A stretch of DNA of 26,729 bases, taken from positions 1-26,729 of the forward strand of contig ATSW01004428.1 in assembly GCA_000444245.1 (NCBI GenBank), read 5' to 3'. The notes under the pieces were generated by a model. It saw only the letters and a list, made by a program, of their open reading frames with translations. It ran no database searches and was not told the DNA's origin. Position 1 is the stretch's first letter, and the number at the start of each line of letters is the position of its first letter. This document shows positions 1 to 8,418 of the stretch, piece after piece. Origin of the DNA: Botryllus schlosseri. Taxonomy: Eukaryota; Chordata; Ascidiacea; Stolidobranchia; Styelidae. The position numbers and the translations under genes were made by a program.

Positions 1-29
1 TCAGCTTGAAATAAGCTATTAGCTTTATC

Positions 30-555
30 CCGGGTTGTAACCAAGTCGCTAGGTTACGAATCACAGGTCAATCTCACTTTTATAGTTTTGACTCAAGTCA
101 AGGCGAGTCATTTTCAATTCACCATCGAGTCAAGTCCGAGTCCAAGTCACGGAGTAGAGTGTCGAGTCCGAGGCCAAGTCATTGCGCTGACTGTTCAGTT
201 CCGAGTAATTGTCACGTGGAATCCACTTTTTACAACTCTGATTTGCGATATCGAAAGCCTCGCATTCATGATACACTAGTTTTCCCCACCTTTTAACAGT
301 TTCTGGTCGCATTTTCAAGTACCAGTAATGATAGACCAAATGATAGAGTGTGATAACTTTACTATTCTTCGAAATAACAATGAAATGCCGGTCTTGGTAG
401 ACCCAGTTTCGAGTCACATGACTTGGTCCAAGTCATGCGCAATGACTCGAGTACAAGTCGAGTCAATACATAAATTGATTCGACTCGAGTGCAGTCATTT
501 TCAAGAAAATGACTCGAGTCACCAAAAAATCGCGAATCGAGTTACTACAACCCTG
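30..555. mobile_element. Non-autonomous hAT-like element 1a (526 bp)
   Basis: The left end reads CCGGGTTGTAACC and the right end TACAACCCTG, so the ends are inverted copies of C(A/C)GGGTTGTA. The element is flanked by a perfect 8-bp direct repeat, GCTTTATC, at 22-29 and 556-563. An 8-bp target duplication with CAG-type ends is the hAT signature. The interior holds many GAGTC/GACTC and GACTCGAG-like palindromes near both ends and no transposase-like ORF, so it must have been mobilised in trans. A second, inverted relative lies at 19124-19580. The element sits in intronic or downstream sequence of the minus-strand gene that starts at 1851. Confidence 0.85.
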
Positions 556-586
556 GCTTTATCACTGACACAACTAAGGCAACTTC

Positions 587-754
587 ATGCTGTTGCTCCC
601 AGGAATGGGGCCCTATGGATATACTCAACAGGTATCCCTCTGTATCATGTCTGATTGCCACACATGTATCGTTCAGTTATCAAGACTGCGTGTGCCGATC
701 AGAGGTAAACAAACCAGATGTAGCCATAGGGTCCATGTCCAGGAGTAACAGCAT
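587..754. repeat. Imperfect inverted repeat (hairpin-capable)
   Basis: Arm 587-618 (starting ATGCTGTTGCTCCC) and arm 724-754 (ending GGAGTAACAGCAT) are inverted copies matching at about 25 of 32 positions, with a spacer of roughly 105 bp. Nothing else in 556-817 is recognisable. It lies between exon 3 of the minus-strand gene and hAT element 1a, so it is probably intronic. It may be a remnant of a foldback element; no target duplication is obvious. Confidence 0.5.
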
Positions 755-817
755 AATGATGTCCTAGTTAGGCAAGTAATAAAGCATTCTGACAATACCT
801 GCTCAACACACACATAC

Positions 818-1851
818 CTCATCTTGAGCATAAGCTTCTTTAAACATTTCAACGCTCTCTTGTTCGCCAAGAACTTTACGTCTGGCATCCGCTTCATCTT
901 TGACAATGTCTTTCAGTAAAGTATTCAAAAACTCCTGCCCGAATGGTCCACAGCTGCGACAGATGGATAGTAGTTTGGTTATTTCCACGTAACATCATAC
1001 CGATATGTTAACAATCTTTAATAATATATAGGCTAATCAATTGGTTGGTGTGAGGAATACGAGTGCTGGAAGCTATCAAGTAATCAGGTCAGTATCAGTC
1101 TTTGTAAAATGTTGCTGTAGTATTGACTCACAGAATTATTCAGCATTGGAATATATCTTTAGAGGGACGGAGAGAATTTATTCGGTTCCATGAAAAATAC
1201 ATAGTTATATGAATACAAAACAAAATTAATTCAAAATCAAACAGATAGGCTAAAGGCCTAATTAAAATCATAGTTATAATGAGCAATGCTGACACCATGT
1301 ACCTTATGCGTGTAACAAACAGCTTAGAGAAGTGGTTCTAAGGTGATCTCTTTTGGATTGAAAACGAAATAAACCTATTCCAGAAGTCTTGACGAGTGCT
1401 TACTGGTATATGTCTATGGTATCTTTACCTAGTATTCGAAGTTTCTTCACATTTCTTGTGTATAGATGCCAGAAGGGAAGATCTTTCCTGTAGCAGCGCC
1501 TACGAAGCATTGGAAAAGATGATTAAGTTGTTTATCACTTTCACTTGTTAGTTAGGCCTATGTTATATACCTATCATCAGACTCAGACAAAAGACACACA
1601 CTAGGAGATATATAGACAAAAAGACATGCAACACAGCATCTGACGATGGATATTCAACATGATAATATAGCCTACTAGGATAAATAAAAATAGAATACCT
1701 TCTTACAACTTGATACGACTTTTATTTGGTGGAGCAATAATTTGTCCAAGTCATAATTCGGATCTTTCAAGGCATCCTTTATAGCTTGCGGCAGAACGTC
1801 TTTAATATATACCGTCTGATTTCTTGAGCGGATAATCGTTGGCGCAGACAT
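818..1851 (-). CDS. Unidentified spliced gene, first three coding exons (5' part; 3' end off the window)
   Basis: Three minus-strand exons join in one frame. Exon 1 (1851-1699) starts with ATG and encodes 51 residues, beginning MSAPTIIRSRNQTVYIKDVL. Exon 2 (1499-1429, 71 nt) has acceptor ..CTTCGTAG and donor GTAAAG. Exon 3 (953-818, 136 nt) has acceptor ..CTGTCGCAG and donor GTATGTG. Phases agree (0, then 2, then 0), and every wrong phase I tried hits a stop. The 120-residue product is hydrophilic, looks helical and is rich in K, E and D (for example LLKDIVKDEADARRK), with no signal peptide or membrane segment. I do not recognise the family. The intron lengths are 199 and 475 nt. No further exon is visible between 556 and 817, and element 1a occupies 30-555, so the remaining exons are expected to the left of the window. 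The hAT-like element at 1896-3118 ends 37 bp upstream of the ATG. Confidence 0.7.
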
Positions 1852-1895
1852 ACTACAACTATCGAATATAGTACAACTACAATACTAGAGCTATG

Positions 1896-3118
1896 CAGTG
1901 TTGTAAACTCCGGATGGAAGAAAATCGCTAAAACTGGTGTCAAAAATCGCTAGATAGCGCTAAATATTGAGAAAAAAGCGCTAAAAAATAGCGCTAAATC
2001 TGCAAAAGGTGTTAAATTGATTGAACCATTATATCGATATATTCTTCTCAGCTATATTTTACTCGTCTGGGGCCAAAGTCACTTATCATATTTATAGTTC
2101 ATAATACGTAATAGTCATATCTAAGCGGGACAAAACGGCAGTGCATTTCGATAAAGCAGATCGCTTTGCGCAACAATCGCTAAACCGTGAACACTGACCA
2201 GGTTTGCAGGCATAACCGCTCACTATATCAGCGTGCCTTACTCGATGCGTCCGTGAATACGTGATGCGATGTACCGTGGTTATGCGCTTGACTTCTTCTC
2301 TAAACTGTGTTGGAGTTGGCCTACTTGAACACGACATGCGACTTCACACGTGGACACGACATACGACTTGACCCGTCACAACACGACGTTGAAACGGGTT
2401 TGTTTTCCACTATAAGTAGAGACCTTAAGAAAATAATCCGAGGACCAACCCGGTGTATGAAATGTAATTAATCTGGCCTTAAATGAATGACCAGACATTG
2501 GAGCGACCTCAAAACAGTCCCCAAAGTCTGGAAATCGGCATTGATAAGAACAATCGCTGGACGAAATTGGTCATTGTTATGTTCATCGTGTTGCGGCGGT
2601 GCCATTGTTGGAGCAATAATGCCGGTTTTCAGACTTTGAGGGCTGTTTTGGGGTGCATGGTTCCATTGTCCGGACGAGATTTTATTTTGTATTTTCGAAA
2701 TCACTGCGACACTATCTTTCGTTTATGACCATTGGCCAATTATATTAAACTTCAGAGTTCAGGTCGCCAGTTTTAGCACTGCCAACTATGCTACTTTTAG
2801 ATTACTCAGGAAGAAGAGACACTGTTTGCCCATGCGTAAACGCCAGGAGTTGCGTATCTACTACTATCGATCGGCAGGTATTAATCAATAATTATATATC
2901 ATCGGAGTCCGCACTCTGGTGACCGGTATAGCCAATGCAGTCGTCAGCCAGAACTGATCTTTAGTGGTTATTTTCGGTAAAAAAGCGCTAAATAATCGCT
3001 AAATACTTCTTCAAAAATCGCTAGATTTATCGCTAGGCGCTAGATCCATATTTTTTGGCGCTAAACCGGATGAAAAATCGCTAGATCTAGCGCGAAAATC
3101 GCTAAATTGGCAACACTG
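1896..3118. mobile_element. Non-autonomous hAT-like element 2 (1223 bp) with subterminal CGCTA repeats
   Basis: The left end is CAGTGTTGTAAA and the right end TTGGCAACACTG, giving 8-bp terminal inverted repeats CAGTGTTG/CAACACTG. Flanks GAGCTATG (1888-1895) and GAGCTATA (3119-3126) form an 8-bp target duplication with one difference. The subterminal regions are packed with (A)ATCGCTA and GCGCTAAA: five CGCTA units within about 90 nt of the left end and eight within about 130 nt of the right end. Such arrays are typical transposase-binding sites in hAT elements (known of the family; binding here is inference). No transposase ORF is present. The interior contains a separate inverted repeat at 2491-2673. 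Confidence 0.85.
2491..2673. repeat. Large imperfect inverted repeat inside hAT-like element 2
   Basis: The left arm runs from CCAGACATTGGA (2491) to about 2555 and the right arm ends at TCCATTGTCCGG (2673). They are inverted copies of about 65 nt sharing CAAAACAG, CAAAGTCTG and CGGCATT blocks, with a unique centre of about 55 nt. Both strands therefore translate to a similar short peptide (containing NSPQSL), which explains the overlapping ORFs here. It may be a nested foldback/MITE inside the larger element, or the original core of that element. Confidence 0.65.
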
Positions 3119-3126
3119 GAGCTATA

Positions 3127-4197
3127 TACTCATGATATGATACCAAAACAAGAATTGCAGATAATGTAGTTTTCTCTGATCATATTCTAAATAACATACC
3201 TAGAATATTGTAATATTCTGAACGACAATCAAGTACTCTCTATCGTACATTTCAAGTAAGCATATGTAAAATGTGAATCGCATATTTTAAAATAAATTCT
3301 AAAAATTCCTGCTGTGATAATGAGCGGCATGACCAATTTTTCGCAGTACCTGATATCGTCTTACTGACCCAAATCCGTTCCCGTACTATTGAAGATTTTT
3401 GAGATATGCAGACTTTATTTATTTATGCATGACTTCAAACTAGTGTACACAAAGTCACGTGCCAGACGCGACAGGTCTCTGTAAAAGTCACACACACCCG
3501 ATTCAACGTGTAATTATGTATTGAATCTCTTTCAAAAAATTATTAGTTAATGCATGTGCTAATTAATACGTGACAACTATTTCAAAGCAAATGTATTAAA
3601 TAGCCTCCACCATGTAATGAGTGAATAGTGATTGACAGCGTCACACCTGATTACACATAAAATGACAACAAACAAATCATTTCAGTCTTGTCGGCTAATG
3701 GTAGATTTGCTGCATGGAATACGTGGCTATGGTGTGTCGTGAACAGCATGTGATGAAATGTAGTATAGTATCCAATGGTTTGTAGATGAAGGATATCTTC
3801 AATCGAAAAGGAAATGTTGTTATTGATGTACTGTACAGGATTTATTGAGTATGTTTCAGAACCTGAAGCATAGTGAAAGTGAAAGTTGTCACATATGACA
3901 TTGCGTTGCCGGCATTGATCTGCCCTGCATGTATGAAACGATGAAACGCCTTGGTCCTTGAGTCCTCACTCCTAAAACATTATGCGAGTTTTTCCATCCT
4001 ACCTGTGATTGAGATTAATCATCATTGTGGATTTGTATATGCTTGCCGAGGTTTCTCTAGCATTTTAAAACTTAACTACCATAGTATTACCGTGCAGGCG
4101 TACATCTTTTTAGAGTCGGGGTATTCGAGTATCACTCATTATGTCATCACATTTCATCAAATGTCATTGCATTACATTTCAAATATGTAACTTTTAT
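3127..4197. other. Intergenic stretch, no gene seen
   Basis: This A+T-rich sequence lies between hAT-like element 2 and the LINE copy at 4198. I see no exon with paired splice sites, no protein similarity and no RNA gene. Any promoter of the minus-strand gene would be expected near or inside element 2 rather than here. Confidence 0.5.
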
Positions 4198-4450
4198 GTT
4201 TCAATTCAATTTCAATTCAAATTTTTGATAACAATTTTGTCATTTCAATACATCGCAAGACTACGATACAATGAAAGATAAGAAGGTGTCGAAACGACTT
4301 GGAGTAGTCTTCGAAATTAGACGCTCACTTGGCCAACGCAACATGAAAAGGAGGCATACACACTGAATGAAAGTAATGGAATATAAAAGGACAGGCGACA
4401 AAAAGAGGTGGCATGATGTGCCAGATGGCTAGATCGATATGTCAGGTCAT
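4198..4450 (-). mobile_element. LINE 3'-end copy (3' UTR only), inverted
   Basis: Read on the minus strand, this matches the 3' UTR that follows the LINE ORF at 25237-25505. Shared blocks include ACCTGACATATCGATCT, CCACCTCTTTTTGTC, a segment resembling GAAGACTACTCCAAGCCGTTT, and the tail of ATTGAA units (seen here in inverse as repeated TTCAATTC at 4200-4222). Truncation at the 5' side and a short-repeat 3' tail are typical of CR1/L2-type LINEs. No coding sequence remains. Confidence 0.7.
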
Positions 4451-4847
4451 GAATATAATGCCAGTTCTATACCGTACATTACATTACATATTTTTGGCGT
4501 ATTATCGACCATACCTATTTCTTTGCCCTTTGTTAGGATGCTGTGGGCTGGTCTCGAGTTCACAGCAGTCATTCCCATTAACGTGCGTAGTTAGTATTAC
4601 ATATTTGCAAGTTATGCTGCAATATGACCTATAAAGGTTTACAGCCTTCTACAGTGATAAAAAGAATCGTAATTGTAATTCTCATCGAAAGATCAATTCT
4701 TATTGCCAAGAAGGGTTGTATTTCAGTATTCGAAAAGTCTCGCACTGCTCCACTGAAATCGTTAAAATATTTTGTACTCGTTTCAGATTTGAGCACTCGA
4801 ACCATTGCGCCAATCCTATTCATTGTACTGTATACCAATTGTGTAAA

Positions 4848-4929
4848 GATCTTCCCAAATTCTTTGCAGGCGCAATAATCTGCGTGCATAAAATTACCTT
4901 AATACAGAATAATTCCTCATTCTTTCGGC
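4848..4929 (+). promoter_or_regulatory. Candidate 5' UTR splice acceptor and leader of the aminopeptidase gene
   Basis: A pyrimidine-rich tract ending ATTCTTTGCAG at 4869 could be the 3' splice site of a 5' UTR intron, with leader exon 4870-4929. An in-frame TAA at 4900-4902 precedes the ATG at 4930, which fixes that ATG as the first possible start in this frame. No TATA box or upstream exon can be assigned with confidence. Confidence 0.35.
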
Positions 4930-7900
4930 ATGAGTTGGAACACCAATGATAATGTCAGCGAAAATGAGATGTTTCCCCTTTCATCTATGCAAGACGACAA
5001 TGTGCACGTACGTCTGTTATCGATGAGTGATGACGACGACCAAGAGAGAATGTACACGGCGGAAATACCGGCCTTGAATTTGCGAAACAGGCCGACCAGT
5101 GTACGGAAACCTTTGAATGAGGAGAAGTCGCGATGTGCCGTGATTTCCATCTTGATAATAGGGCTTCTCTTGATCATCACCATAAATATCGGGGTCGCGA
5201 TGAAACTGTATGATAAAGATGGAGGCCTTAACATTTTCTCCACCACGAAGCCTCCAGTAAACACAACTGTATGCACCCCGGATAAAGAACAATACTCTAT
5301 AAGCTGCAATGAATCATTCCCCTGGAAAAGTTACAGACTACCAACCTCAATCCACCCTGATTTATACTCTATATTTCTATGGCCAAACTTGACTCTTGGG
5401 ACATTCAATGGAACTGTGAATATATCGCTCAACACAGTGATGGCAACAGATACGATAGTACTGCATAGCAAAGGCTTGAATTTGAGTAACATCGGTATTC
5501 TCAAGGATGGTATAATGAGCCAGCCTAAGAGCGTACTTTACTGTGAACAGAAAGACTTGTTTGCTGTTGTTTTAAAGGAAAAATTGCACGTTGGGGAAAC
5601 CTGCACACTAACAATTGCGTTTTCTGGAAATTTAGCGAAAAAGTCTCTTCGTGGTTTGTACAGAAGTAAGTACTCTCTGAAATCTGGCGAGAATTTCACC
5701 TTGGCTACCACGCAATTTGAGTCCATCTCCGCGAGAGAAGCTTTTCCTTGCTTTGACGAGCCAAATTTCAAAGCCAAATTCTCTGCGTCTATCGTCAGAG
5801 ATGAAGACTACGTCGCGGTATCAAACATGCCTGTCAGTAACACCAACGACTTTATGGATGGACTGAAGCAAGATTATTTTGATACCTCGCTGACAATGAG
5901 CACGTACTTGTTAGCGTTCACGGTGTCGAAATTTGCTAGTATCAGTCGGGTCATACAAGCTGCAAACGGCCCTTTAAAAGTCTCTGTGTATGCGACTCAA
6001 GACCGTATGGACAGTGCCGAGTTTGCTCTCAATGTTTCGTGCAACACGATATTGTTCTACGAAAATCTGTTCAAGATTCCGTACCCTCTCCCGAAAATGG
6101 ATCTGTTCGCGATTCCCGATTTTGAAGCTGGCGCCATGGAGAACTGGGGTCTTGTCACTTATCGGGAAACCTCCGTGCTCTGCACCCAAGATTCGTCGAC
6201 GGCCATTCAAGAAAACGTGGCTCTGACAATTGCTCACGAGTTTGCTCATCAATGGTTCGGAAACCTGGTCACGATGAAATGGTGGAACGACCTTTGGTTG
6301 AACGAAGGTTTCGCTAGCTTCATGGAGTATTACGCCGTGGATAAGACATATCCCGATTGGGATTTTATGAGCTCGTTTTATCAATATCACACCAGCGACG
6401 CGATGGCTATCGACCAGTCGAAGTATACTCATCCGATAACTGTTCCTGTCAAAAATTCAGTTCAAATCGAATCCGTTTTTGACGAGATATCCTACTCGAA
6501 AGGTGCCTGCATCATTATGATGATGGTCGATTATATTGGAGCTGACACTTTCATGACTGGAGTTACTAACTATCTCAATAAGTTCTCCTACAATAATACT
6601 GAAAATGAAGATTTAGTGACGGCTATTGCAGCTGCTAGCAATAATAACAATTTACTTGACATGTTAAAATCTTGGACGACGCAACCAGGATTTCCTATTA
6701 TCTCCGTTTCACTTAACGGGAATAAGGTGTCTCTAAATCAAGTGCGTTATACCTTGACTAACGACACTGACGGTGATCATAATTGCGGAGAAAAACACCA
6801 TGATTTGATATGGGAAATACCAATGTCTTACTCCACTGACTTAGATTCGACTAAGAAATGGTTCATGTTTGACACCAAGTCTGCGTCTATGTATTTATCC
6901 AACCATCCAGAATGGATCCTTCTCAATATTAATCGTGGCGGATACTATGTGGTTAATTACGACAGTGCTGTTCTGACCAAGATTACTCAGCAAATGATCA
7001 AAGATCACACTGTGTTTTCCGAGTTGAATCGCGAAGGGCTCTTGTTTAACGTGCTAAAATCGGCAAAAATCGGGCTCATTCCTTATAAATATGTGTTTGA
7101 CTTGATGTCTTACGCTAAAAGTGAAGAGGACTATGGTCCTTTGAGGTTGGTCGGTAGTTTTATTGTGGCTGTATCGGATTCGTTACGAAAGCAGTACCGC
7201 GATAAAGAGGTCGCGAAGTTACAAAGCTTAGGGAGAAGCATATTTGAAACGTTGTACCATCGTAACGGATGGCCTGAGATTAACGAGACATTGTCCGAAC
7301 TGTCTCATTCGAAGAAGAAACTGCGTAGCTTATTAGTCAGTGTGATGTGTTCGTTGGATTACGAGAATTGCACATCGGAAGCGTTGCGAAGATTTCGACT
7401 ATGGAAAGACAAAGGCGTGTCAGTGCATCCTGATTTTAGGAGAACAGTGTATACCACGGGAATTAGGTTAGGAACCGTTGACGATTATGAGTTTGTGTGG
7501 AATAAATACGTTACTGACAAATCTATGCAAGCTGATGAAAAAGTATTGCTTTTGATTGCGTTATGTCGTAGCGGTGACGAGAGGAAAATTTTAGAGTTAT
7601 TGCTCGAAACCATAACGAACGCACATGTCCGCTCGCAAGATACCTCGACTGTACTTTCGGGTCTTCAATCTACCCAAGTAGGCGGTATGCTGACTTGGAG
7701 ATTCCTACGCACAATGTGGGTCGAATTAAACTCAAAGTTTCAAGCGGGATCTACGATGACGCGAAGATTCTTAACTGTTTTCGGTACGTTTATTGACGAT
7801 GTTGATTTGGCAGCCGCCGAGGAATTTGTGTCTGAAAATCATTTGGGTGACATGCTCTACGTACAACGCGAGCTTGATCAAGCTAAATTTCATGTACATT

Positions 7901-7956
7901 GGGTGAAGACTGCGTTACCGCAGATTATCGACTGGCTGAATGAGAATATCCATTGA
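4930..7956 (+). CDS. LNPEP: M1-family zinc aminopeptidase, type II membrane, LNPEP/IRAP-ERAP type; intronless
   Basis: The single 1008-codon ORF is intact. Residues 1-68 form an acidic cytosolic tail with a dileucine (LL 29-30) beside an acidic run (DDDD 34-37). Residues about 69-91 form one membrane anchor, followed by a glycosylatable stalk (NTT, NES). The ectodomain starts near FPWKSYRLP. It has the N-terminal aminopeptidase block TQFESISAREAFPCFDEP, the exopeptidase motif GAMEN (401-405), and zinc motif HEFAH (436-440) with the third ligand E459 in NEGF. The catalytic tyrosine is Y522 in ISYSKG, and the GYYVVNYD junction leads into the ERAP1-like helical C-domain. Length is close to vertebrate LNPEP (about 1025). 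FPW..RLP, the HPNLT-like segment WPNLT, IPDFEAGAMENWG and GYYVV resemble LNPEP/ERAP more than ANPEP or TRHDE. The family removes N-terminal residues from peptide hormones or antigen precursors in endosomes and at the cell surface. The lack of introns is odd: vertebrate LNPEP has many. A retrocopy or wholesale intron loss is likely. Confidence 0.93.
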   Translation: MSWNTNDNVSENEMFPLSSMQDDNVHVRLLSMSDDDDQERMYTAEIPALNLRNRPTSVRKPLNEEKSRCAVISILIIGLLLIITINIGVAMKLYDKDGGLNIFSTTKPPVNTTVCTPDKEQYSISCNESFPWKSYRLPTSIHPDLYSIFLWPNLTLGTFNGTVNISLNTVMATDTIVLHSKGLNLSNIGILKDGIMSQPKSVLYCEQKDLFAVVLKEKLHVGETCTLTIAFSGNLAKKSLRGLYRSKYSLKSGENFTLATTQFESISAREAFPCFDEPNFKAKFSASIVRDEDYVAVSNMPVSNTNDFMDGLKQDYFDTSLTMSTYLLAFTVSKFASISRVIQAANGPLKVSVYATQDRMDSAEFALNVSCNTILFYENLFKIPYPLPKMDLFAIPDFEAGAMENWGLVTYRETSVLCTQDSSTAIQENVALTIAHEFAHQWFGNLVTMKWWNDLWLNEGFASFMEYYAVDKTYPDWDFMSSFYQYHTSDAMAIDQSKYTHPITVPVKNSVQIESVFDEISYSKGACIIMMMVDYIGADTFMTGVTNYLNKFSYNNTENEDLVTAIAAASNNNNLLDMLKSWTTQPGFPIISVSLNGNKVSLNQVRYTLTNDTDGDHNCGEKHHDLIWEIPMSYSTDLDSTKKWFMFDTKSASMYLSNHPEWILLNINRGGYYVVNYDSAVLTKITQQMIKDHTVFSELNREGLLFNVLKSAKIGLIPYKYVFDLMSYAKSEEDYGPLRLVGSFIVAVSDSLRKQYRDKEVAKLQSLGRSIFETLYHRNGWPEINETLSELSHSKKKLRSLLVSVMCSLDYENCTSEALRRFRLWKDKGVSVHPDFRRTVYTTGIRLGTVDDYEFVWNKYVTDKSMQADEKVLLLIALCRSGDERKILELLLETITNAHVRSQDTSTVLSGLQSTQVGGMLTWRFLRTMWVELNSKFQAGSTMTRRFLTVFGTFIDDVDLAAAEEFVSENHLGDMLYVQRELDQAKFHVHWVKTALPQIIDWLNENIH

Positions 7957-8274
7957 GATTCGTGTTCAAACTACGATACCTACGTCAACTATTCGCTTGC
8001 CGCTGTGTTTATGGACTTGAAAGATAAGAGAGGAATTCAACTCCATAGAGTGCGATGAAAATTTTTCTGTTCATTTCTTCCAAGTTTATCGAAGGAATCT
8101 AATCCCGCCCAGACTTGTAGCTGGTGATAGTGGGTGCTGACATTGTTCACTCGCTTCCGCTAAGAGTTAAGTTGTTACAGTAACAAGAATTATGTTTTGG
8201 ATACTTTTTAGCAGTAGAGTGTGGAATAGCGATTGATAATATTTTATGGTTGTCACAGCCCAATTTCCGATTTG
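7957..8274 (+). other. 3' flank / probable 3' UTR of the aminopeptidase gene
   Basis: The sequence after the TGA is non-coding. I see no AATAAA in the first ~300 bases, no long poly(A) tract and no direct repeat that would mark a recent retroposition. The UTR length cannot be fixed from sequence. Repeat A follows at 8275. Confidence 0.35.
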
Positions 8275-8418
8275 AAAATGTTGATATACAATGTTTTTTT
8301 GAATTCTCTGCCAGTTGCTGACGATTACCCCTGACGAGTGTCAGCCGAAAACATGCGGATTGATTTCAATATGAATTCAATTGTAGTATTGAAGTTTTGT
8401 ACCTCCTAGAAGCTGTTG
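8275..8418 (+). repeat. Repeat A, copy A1
   Basis: This copy shares with the others the order GTTGATATACAATG, (AA)TTCTCTRC, GCTGACGATTACCCCTGACG, GTGTCAGCCGAAAA, TTTCAATATGAAT, CAATTGTAGTATTGAAG and TTGTACCTCCTAGAAGCTG. The core can form two hairpins: GCTGAC..GTCAGC, and CCGAA..TTCGG (the latter decayed in this copy). It encodes nothing and has no terminal inverted repeats. Other copies are at 11276-11415, 19066-19660 (split), 22998-23132 and 23316-23480. Family unknown; a SINE or other short non-autonomous element is the simplest guess. Confidence 0.75.

Noticed and set aside
818-1851. Minus-strand gene as a MIF4GD-like translation factor
   Set aside because: Only a short ALKDP...DL.K similarity was noticed; the rest does not align convincingly, so no name was given.
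4917-5309. 130-codon antisense open stretch over the start of the aminopeptidase gene
   Set aside because: It is a shadow of the real coding strand. The plus-strand product has clear family motifs and the antisense one has none.
7957-8274. Processed-copy hallmarks after the aminopeptidase gene
   Set aside because: No poly(A) tract and no direct repeat matching the upstream flank could be found, so recent retroposition is not supported by the flanks.
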